DNA of 64,000 nt from positions 4,506,704 through 4,570,703 of the forward strand of contig JAJHZJ010000336.1 of assembly GCA_023548195.1 (NCBI GenBank), written 5' to 3'. Position numbers and translations under genes: made by a program. Below, one piece after another: positions 10,463 through 21,234 of this stretch (the first letter of the stretch is position 1; every line of letters begins with the position of its first letter). This DNA comes from Bettongia penicillata ogilbyi. Lineage: Eukaryota > Chordata > Mammalia > Diprotodontia > Potoroidae. The notes beneath the pieces are model-generated. The model worked only from the letters and a program-made list of their open reading frames with translations. It ran no database searches and was not told the DNA's origin.

Positions 10463-11527
10463 GAAGAAGCATGAAAAAGGAAACAGCAAAGAGAAGTATT
10501 AAGGGACTTACCAGAAATGAACTGTTCACATTCCTACAGGGAAAGACAATATTTCTAACTCTTAAAACTTTTCAGCATCTGGGTAGTTGGTGGGACCACA
10601 CATACACATGTACATGCATGCACACACATACACACATGCATACACATACAGAGACAGAGAGCACAGATTGAACTGAATAGGATGGGACCATACCTTAAAA
10701 GAAATTAAGGTAAATGGTGAGAGAGAAATGTAGTAAGAGGAAAGAGGGGGAAATGGAAGGGGGTAACTATATGTCATTTAAGAGGCAAGTAGGAGATTTT
10801 TTTAGTGGAGGGAAAAAGAGGAGAGCTGAGGAAAAAAAACCCAAAAAAACCAAGAAGTTTACCCTCATCACATTTGACTAAACGAAGGAGTGAAATGCAC
10901 ACTCATTTTGGTATGAAAACCTATCTTACAGTATAAGAAAGCGGGGGAGAAGGAGATATTGCGGGGCGGGGGGGATGATGGAAGGGAGGGCAAAGGGAGG
11001 AGGGAGCAATTTGAAGTCAACACTCAGGGAGGGACAGGATCAAAAGACAGAAGAGAAACAATGAGGGGCAGGATAGGAGGGATGGTAATCCAGTTAGTCT
11101 TACACAACACGACTATCAGGGAGGTCATTTGCAAAGCTACACAGATATGGCCTATATTGAATTGCCTGCCGTACCAAAGGGAATGGGTGGGGAGGGAGGG
11201 ATGGGGACAATTTGGAACTCAAAGTTTTAGGAACAATTGTTTAGTATTGTTGTTGCAACTAGGAAAGAAGACATACAGTTAATGAGGAAGAGAAAGTCAT
11301 CTGGCCCTACAGGAGAAAAGAGAAGATGGAGACAAGAGAAGGGAAGGATGACAGAAGAGAGGACAGATTGGAGATAGGGAAAATTAGATTGCTTGGAGTA
11401 TTGGGGTGGGGGGAGGGGATAAAAGGGGAGAAAATTTGGAACCCAAAAATTTGTGAAAATGAATGTAAAAAGTTAAATAAATTTAAAAAAAAGAACTAAA
11501 AAAAAAAACAATACAGGAAAGTGGGGG

Positions 11528-12014
11528 AGAAGGGGATAAGCAGGGTGGGGGGAATGATAGGAGGATGGGGCAATGAGAAATCAGCACTTTTGGGGAGGGA
11601 GAAGGTCAAAAGAGAGAATAGAAGAAATGGGGGGTAGGATAGGATGCAGGGAAATACAGTTAGTCTTACACAACATGACTATTATGGAAGACATCTGCAA
11701 AACTGCACATATATAGCCTATAACTGCTTGCCTTCCCAATGGGGATAGGTGGGGAGAAGAGAAGTTGGAACTCAAAGTTTTAGGAACAACTGTTGAGTAT
11801 TGTTCTTGCACACAATTAGGAAATAAGAAATACAGGTAATAGGGTATAGAAATTTATCTTACCCTATAGGACAAAAGAGAAGATGGAGATAAGGGAAGGG
11901 AGGGATGTTAGAAGGGACAACAGACTGGTGGTAGGGGTAATTAGAATGCTTGGTGTTTTGAGGTGGGGGGAGGGGAGAGATGGGGAGAAAATCTGGGACT
12001 CAAAATTTTGAATA
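11528..12014 (+). mobile_element. Old HAL1, 3' UTR remainder after the copy A insertion
   Basis: Resumes exactly after the duplicated target with GGGGGAGAAGGGGATAAGCAGG, then AGTTAGTCTTACACAACATGACTAT and the G-run tract at 11958-11980, in the same order as the young copies. The A-rich end is missing; similarity stops near 12014. Confidence 0.85.
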
Positions 12015-12756
12015 CAACTGATCAAAGCAGAAAGGTCCTCAGAAACACCCGAAGGGTTGCAGCAGCTAAAGCAGTTAAATATATCCATCCATACACTCCT
12101 GACAACTAAAATTCCATCATCCCAGACAGGGATAGATTAGGACTGTGTGCCTGAGTGAATAGGGGGAATGAGATAATTAAGAACAAGATGTTCCAGTAGG
12201 ACTCTGATAACTACCAGTCAAGTCATCTCTGCACCATTTTTTCCTGACACTATCAAATAGGCACACTCAGCATTTTGTTACCTTCTCAAAATAATGATTT
12301 ATGAAGATTCACCAGTCTTGCAAACATATGCTTTAAAAATATAGTCACCCCAGGGGATGTTAAATTTTAATTGATCACGACCAAATATATATTTTTTAAC
12401 ATGTAACAACACCTGTGCCATTTCCACAGACCTTTTTGAGAATACTTTATACTTTAGGTTACCCTCCCAACAATCCTGGGAGAGGTGGGTATATACTTTT
12501 TACATTGACCAGATCTCTGACTTCCTCAGTAAGGGAACTCCCAGTGAGGAACTTTCTTTGCCAACACAAATGAAGCACTTCTCTAAGCAACTCTAAGTAA
12601 TCACTAGAAAAAAGTCTGAAAGAGCTAGTTGTTTCTGACACATACTATCTATCAATGTGGAGTCAGGGAAAATTCTAAAACAATTATTAAAGAAAAAGAT
12701 AGTAAAAACCTAAAAAGTAAAAAGAGGCAGAAGGACTTCATTCAACAGGTTATGTC
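12015..12756. other. Intronic DNA between HAL1 copies, nothing recognised
   Basis: No repeat, exon or RNA could be identified between the decayed HAL1 end and the target duplication of copy B. Confidence 0.6.
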
Positions 12757-12772
12757 AGAATAACTTCATTCC

Positions 12773-15742
12773 GAAGATGGCGGAGTAGAAGGACGCACAT
12801 TTATCAGCTCCGAGCCCACAACCCATGGAATTGAGGTAAAAAGAGATCCCCATAAATTCTGAATCACGGCAGGGGGTGCATAAACATAGGGGAAGAGATT
12901 TCCGTTCCACTGAGCCCTGGAGAGCCGTCCCCGGGGTCCATCGCGCCCGGAAAGCGGACCCCACCCCCAGCGCTGCCCTGGCCGCAGCCCCAGAGAAGCT
13001 GACCTGAGCAGGCTTCAGAGAGGGAAGCTCCGGGGGAAGCTCCGGCAGCCGGGAAAGTCCCTCCGCCCACAGAAGCTACAGTTCAGTGAGAAAGAAGGCT
13101 GGGGGAGGGGAGGGGAGCGGAGCGTCTCCGTGACTCGGGGCCCCCTCAGGAGGAAGCGGCGGCGGCAGAGACAGGGGCAGGAAGCGGCAGAGGCAGAGGC
13201 GTGGGCGGTGGCTAAGGCGCAGCGGCCCAGGACTCAGGAATCCCCCAGCAGCAGGTAGGATCTTCAATACTGAAGGTCTTTCCAACCTGAGGGAGCTGAG
13301 CCTGGGAGACGGCCCTGCCCCCACCCCACTCTATTACTGAAGGCCTCTGAATAAAACCCCTGAGGGAGCTGAGCATAGGAGGCGGCCCCCCGCCCCCACC
13401 CGCTCGGTTCCTGAAAGTCTCTGCAGAAAGCCCCTGAGGGAACCGAGTTTGGGAGGCAGCCCTGCCCCCACCCCTGCGCCAGAACTAAAGCTTGCCGTGG
13501 AAAGCGCATTTGAATCTCAGAGGCCAAGCCCTAGCTGGGCGTATCCAGGCGGAGGTGGAAAGGAATCTCAGAAGCCAAGTAACTGGCTGGGAAAATGCCT
13601 AGAAAAGGGAAGAAAAATAAGACTATAGAGAGTTTTTTCCAACAAGTGCAAATGATCCCGACCTTCGGATCTGATGGCGAGGACGAGAACATATTCTTGC
13701 CATCAGGGAAAGACGTGGAGGGCAGGGCCTCAGTACCCCAGACACCCCAGGGGGGGTGGCGGGTGGGCTCAGGCCTTGGAAGAGCTTAAAAAGGATTTTG
13801 AAAAGCAAGTTAGACAGGTGGAGGAAAAACTGGGAAGAGAAATGACAAAGATGCAAGAAAAGTATGAAAAACAGGTCAATACCTTGGTAAAGGAGACCCA
13901 AAAAAATGCTGAGGAAATTAACACGTTGAAAAATAGGCTCACTCAATTGGCAAAAGAGGTTCAAAAAGCCAATGAGGAGAAGAATGCATTCAAAAGCAGA
14001 ATGAGCCAAATGGAAAAAGAGGCTCAAAAGCTCACTGAATTTAACAGTTCTCTCAAAATTAGAATGGAATAGATGGAGTCTAATGACTTTCTGAGAAACC
14101 AAGAAATCACCAAACAAAACCAAAAGAATGAAAAAATGGAAGAGAATGTGAAATATCTCATGGGGAAAAACAACTGACCTGGAAAATAGATCCAGGAGAG
14201 ACAATTTAAAAATTATGGGACTACCTGAAAGCCATGATCAAAAAAAGAGCCTAGACATCATCTTCCATGAAATGATCAAGGAAAAACTGCCCTGACATTC
14301 TAGAACCAGAGGGCAAAATAAGTATTGAAAGAATCCATCGATCACCACCTGAAAGAGATCCAAAAAGAGAAACTCCTAGGAACATTGTGGCCAAATTCCA
14401 GAACTCCCAGCTCAAGGAAAAAATCTTGCAAGCAGCTAGAAAGAAACAATTCCAGTACTGTGGAAATACAATCAGGATAACTCAAGATCTAGCAGCTTCT
14501 ACATTAAGAGATCGAAGGGCGTGGAATAGGATATTCCAGAAGGCAAAGGAACGAGGACTCAAACCAAGAATCACCTACCCAGCTAAACTGAGTATAATAC
14601 TTCAAGGGAAAATATGGTCTTTCAATGAAGCAGAGGACTTTCAATCATTCTTAATGAAAAGACCAGAGCTGAAAAGAAAATTTGACTTTCAAACACAAGA
14701 ATGAGAAGAAGCATGAAAAAGGAAACAGCAAAGAGAAGTATTAAGGGACTTACCAGAAATGAACTGTTCACATTCCTACAGGGAAAGACAATATTTCTAA
14801 CTCTTAAAACTTTTCAGCATCTGGGTAGTTGGTGGGACCACACATACACATGTACATGCATGCACACACATACACACATGCATACACATACAGAGACAGA
14901 GAGCACAGATTGAACTGAATAGGATGGGACCATACCTTAAAAGAAATTAAGGTAAATGGTGAGAGAGAAATGTAGTGAGAGGAAAGAGGGGGAAATGGAA
15001 GGGGGTAACTATATGTCATTTAAGAGGCAAGCAGGAGATTTTTGTAGTGGAGGGAAAAAGAGGAGAGCTGAGGGAAAAAAAAAAAACCAAGAAGTTTACC
15101 CTCATCACATTTGACTAAACGAAGGAGTGAAATGCATACTCATTTTGGTATGTAAACCTATCTTACAGTATAAGAAAGCGGGGGAGAAGGAGATATTGCG
15201 GGGGGGGTCGGGGATGATGGAAGGGAGGGCAAAGGGAGGAGGGAGTAATTGAAAGTCAACACTTGGGGAGGGACAGGATCAAAAAGACAGAAGAGAAACA
15301 ATGAGGGGCAGGTTAGGAGGGATGGTAATTCAGTTAGTCTTACACAACACGACTATCAGGAAGGTCATTTGCAAAGCTATGCAGATATGGCCTATAATGA
15401 ATTGCCTGCCGTACCAAAGGGAATGGGTGGGGAGGGAGGGATGGGGAGAATTTGGAACTCAAAGTTTTAGGAACAATTGTTTGTATTGTTGTTGCAACTA
15501 AGAAAGAAGACATACAGTTAATGAGGAATAGAAAGTCATCTGGCCCTACAGGAGAAAAGAGAAGATGGAGACAAGAGAAGGGAGGGATGACAGGAGAGGA
15601 CAGATTGGAGATAGGGAAAATTAGATTGCTTGGGGTATTGGGGTGGGGGGAGGGGATAAAAGGGGGGAAAATTTGGAACCCAAAAATTTGTGAAAATGAA
15701 TGTAAAAAGTTAAATAAATAAAATAAAATAAAATAAAAAAAA
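12773..15742 (+). mobile_element. HAL1 copy B: near full-length, minimally 5'-truncated
   Basis: Very similar to copy A over its whole length but starts about 15 bases later, at GAAGATGGCGGAG. Flanked by a perfect 16-bp repeat AGAATAACTTCATTCC at 12757-12772 and 15743-15758, so it is an independent insertion and not a duplication of copy A. It ends in AAATAAAATAAAATAAAA plus A-run. It has a 5' UTR insertion of GGCGGCGGCAGAG relative to copy A near 13155. ORF1 is broken. Confidence 0.95.
13595..14704 (+). pseudogene. HAL1 copy B ORF1, broken by three +1 frameshifts and one stop
   Basis: Aligned by eye with copy A. There is an extra G in the G-run at 13750-13756, a CAG-to-TAG change at 14070-14072, an extra G at 14162-14165 and an extra A near 14282-14286. 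The three single-base insertions add up to one codon, so the last part (14387-14704) is again in the original frame and carries the intact C-terminal domain. All lesions lie in or near homopolymers except the stop. Confidence 0.9.
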
Positions 15743-15837
15743 AGAATAACTTCATTCCCCTTTTTTCTTTTTTAACAGGACTACTAAATTAGAAGATGAG
15801 GGGAATGCTATGGGTCTAGATTAAAAAAATAGAAAAC

Positions 15838-16090
15838 CTGAGTATTCCTATCTCACCCAGGCTAAAAGTACAAGAGTAGTCACATATCACTACTGATTGG
15901 TGCTTCGACATGGGCCTGTCTACCCTCCTTAGGCAATCTGGCATTTCCTCCCCTCCATATTGGTGCCAAACAGAGCAGACACCCTACTGGCTTAGCTCAC
16001 TACAGCTCAGAATTCCCAAGCTTCTACCAAGATCTACCAGCCTTCCCTTCCTGAAGGTAGAGATTACAAGCTTGTGCCACTATGCCCTGC
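15838..16090 (-). pseudogene. RN7SL pseudogene: 7SL (SRP) RNA pseudogene
   Basis: Read on the minus strand from 16090, it starts GCAGGGCATAGTGGCACAAG, matching the 7SL 5' Alu-domain start GCCGGGCGCGGTGGCGCGTG. It then follows 7SL order: AGCTACTCGGG-like, the CTGTAGTG/GTAGTGAGC region, the ATATGG segment, the S-domain GCCTAAGGAGGG (15928-15939 antisense), ATCAGTAGTG-like at 15890 and AGCCTGGGT near the 3' end. Some internal bases of the S domain are missing and many positions differ, so it is a retroposed copy and not a working gene. Because the S domain is present, it is 7SL-derived and not an Alu or B1 SINE. Confidence 0.82.
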
Positions 16091-16169
16091 AGTTTACCTA
16101 GGTTTAAGCAAAGTTTTTTCCAAAGTATCTTATACTATTCTTATGAAGAAAATGGAGAGATATGGAAGA

Positions 16170-17166
16170 AAGGAAATAAGCATTTATTAAGTACCTACTG
16201 GTGCTGGCACATGCCAGGTATTATGCCAAACACTTTAAGATTATTATCTCATTTGATCTTCACAACAACCCTAGGAAGTGAGTGAAGTTATTAACCCCAT
16301 TTTACAGTTGAGGAAACTGAGGCAGATAGAGGTTAAATGATGTGACTAAAGTCACACAGTGAACTAAGCTAAAGGGCTAAAAACTGTGCATACCTTTTGA
16401 TCCAGCAATACCACTACTAGGTCTGTATACCTGAGAGATCATACAAATGGGAAAAGGACCCATATGCACAAAAATACTTACAGCAGCTCTTTTTGTGATG
16501 ATCAAAAATTGGAAATTGAGGGGATGCCCATCAATTGGGGAATGACTGAACAAGTTGTGATATACGAATGTAATGGAATACTATTGTTCCGTAAGAAACG
16601 ATGAGCAGGTAGACTTCAAAAAAACTTGGACTTACATGAACTGATGCTGAATGAAGTAAGCAGAAACAGGAGAACATTATACACATTAACAACAACATTG
16701 TGTGATGACCAATTTTGATAGACTTAACTCTGCAATACAAGGATCTAAGACAATTCTAAAATACTCATGATGGAAATGCTATCCAATTAGAGAGAAGCAT
16801 GGAATATGAATGCAGTTGGAAGTATAATATTTTTTCCTCTCTTTTTTTTGTTGCTTCTTTCTCATAGTTTTTCCCTTTGATTCTAATTCTTCTTTACAAC
16901 ATGACTAATGTGGAAATATGTTTAATATGATTATATATGTATAGCCTTTATTAGACTGCACTCCTTAGGAAGGGTAAAGTGGAGGGAGGCGGAGAAAATT
17001 TAGAACTCAAAATCTTATATAAGTGAATGTTAAAAACTAAAAATAAATACATAAATGAAATTTAAAAAAATAAAGTCACACAACTAGTAAATATCTGAGG
17101 CTGGGTATGCCCTCAGGTCTTCCTGACTCCAAGCCCAGTGCTCTATCCACTGCACCACCTAGCTGC
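16170..17166 (-). mobile_element. MIR-related marsupial CORE-SINE, split by an L1
   Basis: Two halves, 16170-16358 and 17083-17166. Antisense they read AGGCAGCTAGGTGGTGCAGTGG (head) ... TCAGTTTCCTCAACTG ... ATCAAATGAGATAATAAT ... tail. The head is tRNA-like and the centre is MIR/CORE-like. Split by the L1 at 16359-17070. Confidence 0.85.
16359..17070 (+). mobile_element. L1 3' end (712 bp) with exact target-site duplication
   Basis: ORF2 C-terminal remnant ('ccagcaataccactactaggtctgtata', 'gatgcccatcaattggggaatg') plus 3' UTR and A-rich tail. Perfect 12-bp repeat TAAAGTCACACA at 16347-16358 and 17071-17082; removing the L1 rejoins the SINE halves. Confidence 0.92.
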
Positions 17167-17179
17167 CTGTAGACGGCAG

Positions 17180-17850
17180 TGCAAGCAACCATATTCTGAA
17201 GTGGTTGGGTGGCTGGACTCAAAAGAGGTATTAATTAATTGTTCACTATCCAAGTGGCAGGAGATTGCTAATGGCGTACTCCAGGCATGTGGGCTGGTCT
17301 TGCGCTGTTTGACATTTTCATCAATGGCCTGGAAAAAAGTATAGATGGTATGCTTATTGAAACTTCAGATGACCCAGAATTGGAAGGTATAGTGGACATA
17401 ATAATAGATGACAGCCACAGATTCTAATACAGTGAAATTCAATAAGAATAAATGTAAAGTCTTGTACTTGGGTGCAAAAGAAATCAACTTTACAAGCATA
17501 ATATAGGGACTATGGAGAGACAGTGATTCTGAAAAAAATCTGGAGTTTTTAATGAATAGCAAGCTCAGTGTGATGTGGCAGTTAAAAAAACCTAATATGA
17601 TCTTGGATAAGAGGGAATAGCTTTTATAACTTAAAACAGGAGACATATCTTTTAGTAACACAGAGACCTCAACTGGAATGTAAAATTTGGTTCTGGGCAC
17701 CATGGTTGAAGTTCTGGGAACCATGACAAACTAGAGAATGTCCTGAGGAGGACAATCAGGATGGTGAAGGGCCTGGAATCCATGACATAAAATTTCTTGG
17801 AGGAGGTGGTACTTGAGCTGAATAGTAGGGAGTTAGTAGTGGTTCCAAGA
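17180..17850 (+). mobile_element. L3/CR1 LINE fragment (reverse transcriptase)
   Basis: Translation in shifting frames gives the CR1-type order: GPVLFDIFINGLEK-like (17290-17335), a decayed FADDT block (SDDPELEG), then NKNKCKVLYLGAKE near 17435-17480, then LVLGTM...LENVLRRTIRMVKGLESMT. These are landmarks of CR1/L3 RT. Decayed, no open frame. Confidence 0.8.
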
Positions 17851-17879
17851 GCCATTAAGTGACTTGCAAAGTTACAAAG

Positions 17880-20280
17880 ACAGGGTCACAGAAAGGACTT
17901 GATTTCAGAATTTCCTGATTCTATGGCCAGCCCTCTAATCACTATCCCCTGACATCTGTAATTGGGTCTGGAAAAAGCACAAAGCACTTTAGATGGCATC
18001 TCTCCACATAGAAGAAGATAGAGAATCTGCTTCAAGGAGAGCTGTGATGACATGCAATGGGGGTGCACTGGAAAGACTTTCTATCATGTGTAGACATTCT
18101 GTAAATGGTTCTGGTTTGATAACCATGTGATGACAGTCTCTCTGGTTACAATTAGGAAACCAAAATTGGGGTATGTTCAGAAAGGTCTTAAGGGCCTTAG
18201 CCTCATTCTGTTCAACTATTTGACTCATATATGACAGCGTCTGGTTAAGAGAAAACATTATAAGAGGACTTGGGTCTTTCCTCCCTGCTGAGGCCAACGT
18301 GTGGCAACATGAAATGGGCCTTAGTCTTTTCATATTGCCATTTGTTCTTCTCAATTTTCAGCACAGGAGATTAATTTAGAGGCTCCAACATGTTGAGTTT
18401 CAAAAGGTCAGGAAAGTAATCTTCCAGTGGTCTTACATAGCTTATGTAGCCAGTCCAACATCAATGCCCTGAGGAGCAAGATGTGACTTTCCAAACTCAG
18501 TCCAGAGGGATCTGAGATAAGATATTCATCCAGAAGTCATGCTACAACTAGACATAAACTTGGTGGGATCAATGTTACATAGACACTAAGAGTGAGCCCA
18601 TTCTCCCTAGAGAATGAGGCAGGATAAGGAAGAGTATGCCTTGAGGTGCTGAGAAACATTGTACTTTTGTTTTTTCTATCTTTGAGTTAAATATTCCTCT
18701 GTAAAAGCTAATTGATAATAAGCGGTTAAATGGAATTAAATGGCACCCAACACTGGAAGGAATACAACTGATGGGGGCACAAGCTAATAGCAGTAGAGAA
18801 GAAAACCTTCCCAATCTCCCCACACACACACACACACACACACATTCTGAGCGAAAGATAGCCTCAGAGTGAGACTAGAACATATTAACTATACTTCTAT
18901 TGTGGTGTGGGAAAGAAAAAAGTGGATAAATGACCCCACTTATCTATATGTGAGGTCAGCTTTTTGTTTCCAGTAACTGTTCCATTTCATGCAGTTATTA
19001 TCAATTTATGTAGATTATTTCAAGAAAAACAACTTCATTACTTCTAATTCAAGAAATATCACTAACTCAGTTCTCTAGTATCAAAATCTACATAGTCTCA
19101 TTTCTAAATTATGTCCTAGATCTATTTATATTTTAGTCCTATTAGCATCTAATATTTACTATAATATCTCCAGCTTCACTATAACTAGAAAACCCTTTTC
19201 TTAACATTTTAACCATTTAGATCTTTAAACATTTTGTTCTGAGTAGATTTTCAAATTACCTGAAAACAATCTTTTCTTCTTTTTTAAACTGTTTCATATA
19301 CTGTTTTGTGGTGGTGATCTACAATCTCTCATGAATGCCATTAGAAAAATTCTGATCTGGTCAAAGTTTGATGGCTAATTTCAACCCCCACCTCCTTACA
19401 CAATTTTTTTTATGCTTTACTAATGAGAACTATAATTTACCACCAACTACTCATAAGAAATTATAGGCCTGCTGACTGGCAAGTAATTTGCAAAAGCAGA
19501 TCAGTTAAGCTGCATAAAATAAATATCCACCTGCACGTACTAGCACTAATCAGGGCGTGAAATTAAACTTTTTATTCAGTGGGAAATAACTGCTTCAAGG
19601 CTGTGATTTAGTCTGGGAAGCAAATATTAAGGTCATCCTATTCTCTTTGGTGTTTATAGTATTTCTAATAGGGGAGGGGGAGGGCAAAGAATAGTCAAAT
19701 TTTGCTTTCTAAAAGTCTAAGAATGAAAATATATCCTTGATGTGGTAGCAAATTTGCCGTTTGCTTTCTAAATTGCACATGCTTAATGGAGCCAAGTTGC
19801 TGAAAATGTAGTATTTGAAGGGGGTCGTTACTTAAGTACTTAAACCCATATTGACCACTAAACTGAGATCCATATTATATTCTGCTATGCACAGTCAGCT
19901 AAGTAGAGCAAATTCAAGAGCTAAATGTATAAATGGAATTTTTCAAAATGGACTATCTTTATGATTTTTTACCTTCATAATTATACAGTGAATTCTTAAT
20001 TATCCATAGAAATCAAGGACCAAGATACCAGAAAAAGGAAAATACACTAGTGATCTCTAAGGATTAGCCAACTATCTCAATTACTTCCTTCCACAACAGC
20101 ATTTGTCAAATGTTATGAAAAATGTCGGCCCAAATTCACGAATATGAATTTCATCTTTCTCCTCTATAATTCTGTGTCCACTCTAGCTAAATGGAAGTAG
20201 CCAGAAGAGCACTGAAAAGTTAAGAAAGATAGAAAAAGCCTGGCAAATCCAAAAATTAAACTAACTAACCCAATTCAATT
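17880..20280. other. Intronic DNA without recognised repeats, one orphan ORF
   Basis: Holds a 121-codon minus-strand open frame at 17989-18354 that I do not recognise, a (CA)12 run at 18820-18844 and otherwise AT-rich unique-looking sequence. A 36-bp motif at 19597-19632 recurs at 22201-22236. Confidence 0.5.
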
Positions 20281-20284
20281 CAAA

Positions 20285-20430
20285 TAATCACCATCATAAT
20301 GGCATCCAACATTTACATAGTGTCTTTAGATTTTATAAAACACTATCTCACAAAACTGCTAACAGATGGCAGAGCTGGAATTTAAACCCAGACACCAAGT
20401 AAACTATTCTTTCCACACTATACAATACTG
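20285..20430 (-). repeat. MIR remnant with internal deletion
   Basis: 'ggcatccaacatttacatagtgtcttta', 'aacactatctcacaaaactg' then 'gatggcagagctggaatttaaacccag' match antisense MIR ends with the middle missing. Confidence 0.65.
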
Positions 20431-20489
20431 TCCCTCTAATTACTATATAAAAGTCAGAGCTAGGATAAAGTTCCTTAAAAAGAAGCTGC

Positions 20490-21180
20490 TGTGCCAACAG
20501 TCTAAAAAATGTCTATATCCTTTGATTTAGGGATGCCACTGCTAGGCAAATACCCAAAGGAGTTCAAAGGCAGAAGAGAAGATATTATATACACCACAAT
20601 AGTCAAAGTAGCACTTTCTGGGGCAGCTAGGTGGTGCAGTGGATAGAGCACCAGTGCAGGAATCAGGAGGACCTGAGTTCAAATCTCATCTCAGACACCG
20701 GACACTCACTAGCTGTGTGACCTTGGAGAAGTCACAACTCCAACTGCCTCATCCTGGGTCATCTCCAGCCATCCTGATGAATATCTGACCACTGGATTCA
20801 GATGGCTCTGGAGGAGAAGTGAGGCTGGTGACCTGCACAGCCCTTCCTCACTCAAAACAAAATCAAGTGCAAGTCATGTCATCATTTTTCTGATGGCATG
20901 GTCTTCTTCAGCAACGAAGGACAAACACACAAAGCAGCACTTTCAGTGGTAGCAAAGAACTGGAAACAAAGGAGATGCTAAATGCTTGGAAAATGATTAA
21001 TATGCTATGATATAGGAATGTAATGACAAGTATAATGATATAAGAAATGATAAAAATGGAAAATTTCAAGAAGCATGATGAAACTAATATGAAGTGATAC
21101 AGACTAAAGTAGAATCAGGAAATGAACACATATAATCATCATAATCATGTTATAGATAAAACAAAAAAAGTGAAGCCAAA
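20490..21180 (+). mobile_element. Old L1 3' fragment split by a SINE
   Basis: 'atcctttgatttagggatgccactgctaggcaaa' and, after the SINE, 'agtggtagcaaagaactggaaac' and 'taggaatgtaatg' are decayed L1 ORF2 C-terminal landmarks. Interrupted by the SINE at 20620-20930. Confidence 0.75.
20620..20930 (+). mobile_element. tRNA-derived marsupial SINE (MAR1/WSINE1-type)
   Basis: Full-length: GGGGCAGCTAGGTGGTGCAGTG head with a B-box-like GAGTTCAAATC, then a 185-base LINE-like tail ending CGAAGGACAAACACAC. Short imperfect target repeat GTAGCACTTTC / GCAGCACTTTC on the two sides. Confidence 0.92.
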
Positions 21181-21234
21181 TATTACAGTCACATCTTCAA
21201 CTACCCTTAGACCTGTAAAAGTGGATATCCTATA

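Larger units (their letters stand above)
8546..11507 (+). mobile_element. HAL1 copy A: full-length, young ORF1-only L1 derivative
   Basis: About 2.96 kb with every HAL1 part in order: a GC-rich 5' UTR starting GGGGGCGGAGCCAAGATGG, an intact ORF1 (9356-10462), a CA-rich tract, a purine-rich 3' UTR with a G-run tract near 11401, and an AATAAA/A-rich tail. No ORF2 is present, which is the definition of half-L1 elements known from mammals. Flanked by a direct repeat of up to 20 bp beginning ACAATACAGGAAAGTGG (8531 and 11508). Mobilisation by L1 ORF2 protein in trans is inferred from the family. Confidence 0.95.

Noticed and set aside
13623..14204. 193-codon minus-strand frame rich in Phe/Leu
   Set aside because: It is the mirror of HAL1 copy B ORF1; similar shadows occur opposite copies A and C.
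12773..15742. Copies A and B as a segmental duplication
   Set aside because: Each has its own different target-site duplication and different 5' end, so they are separate insertions.
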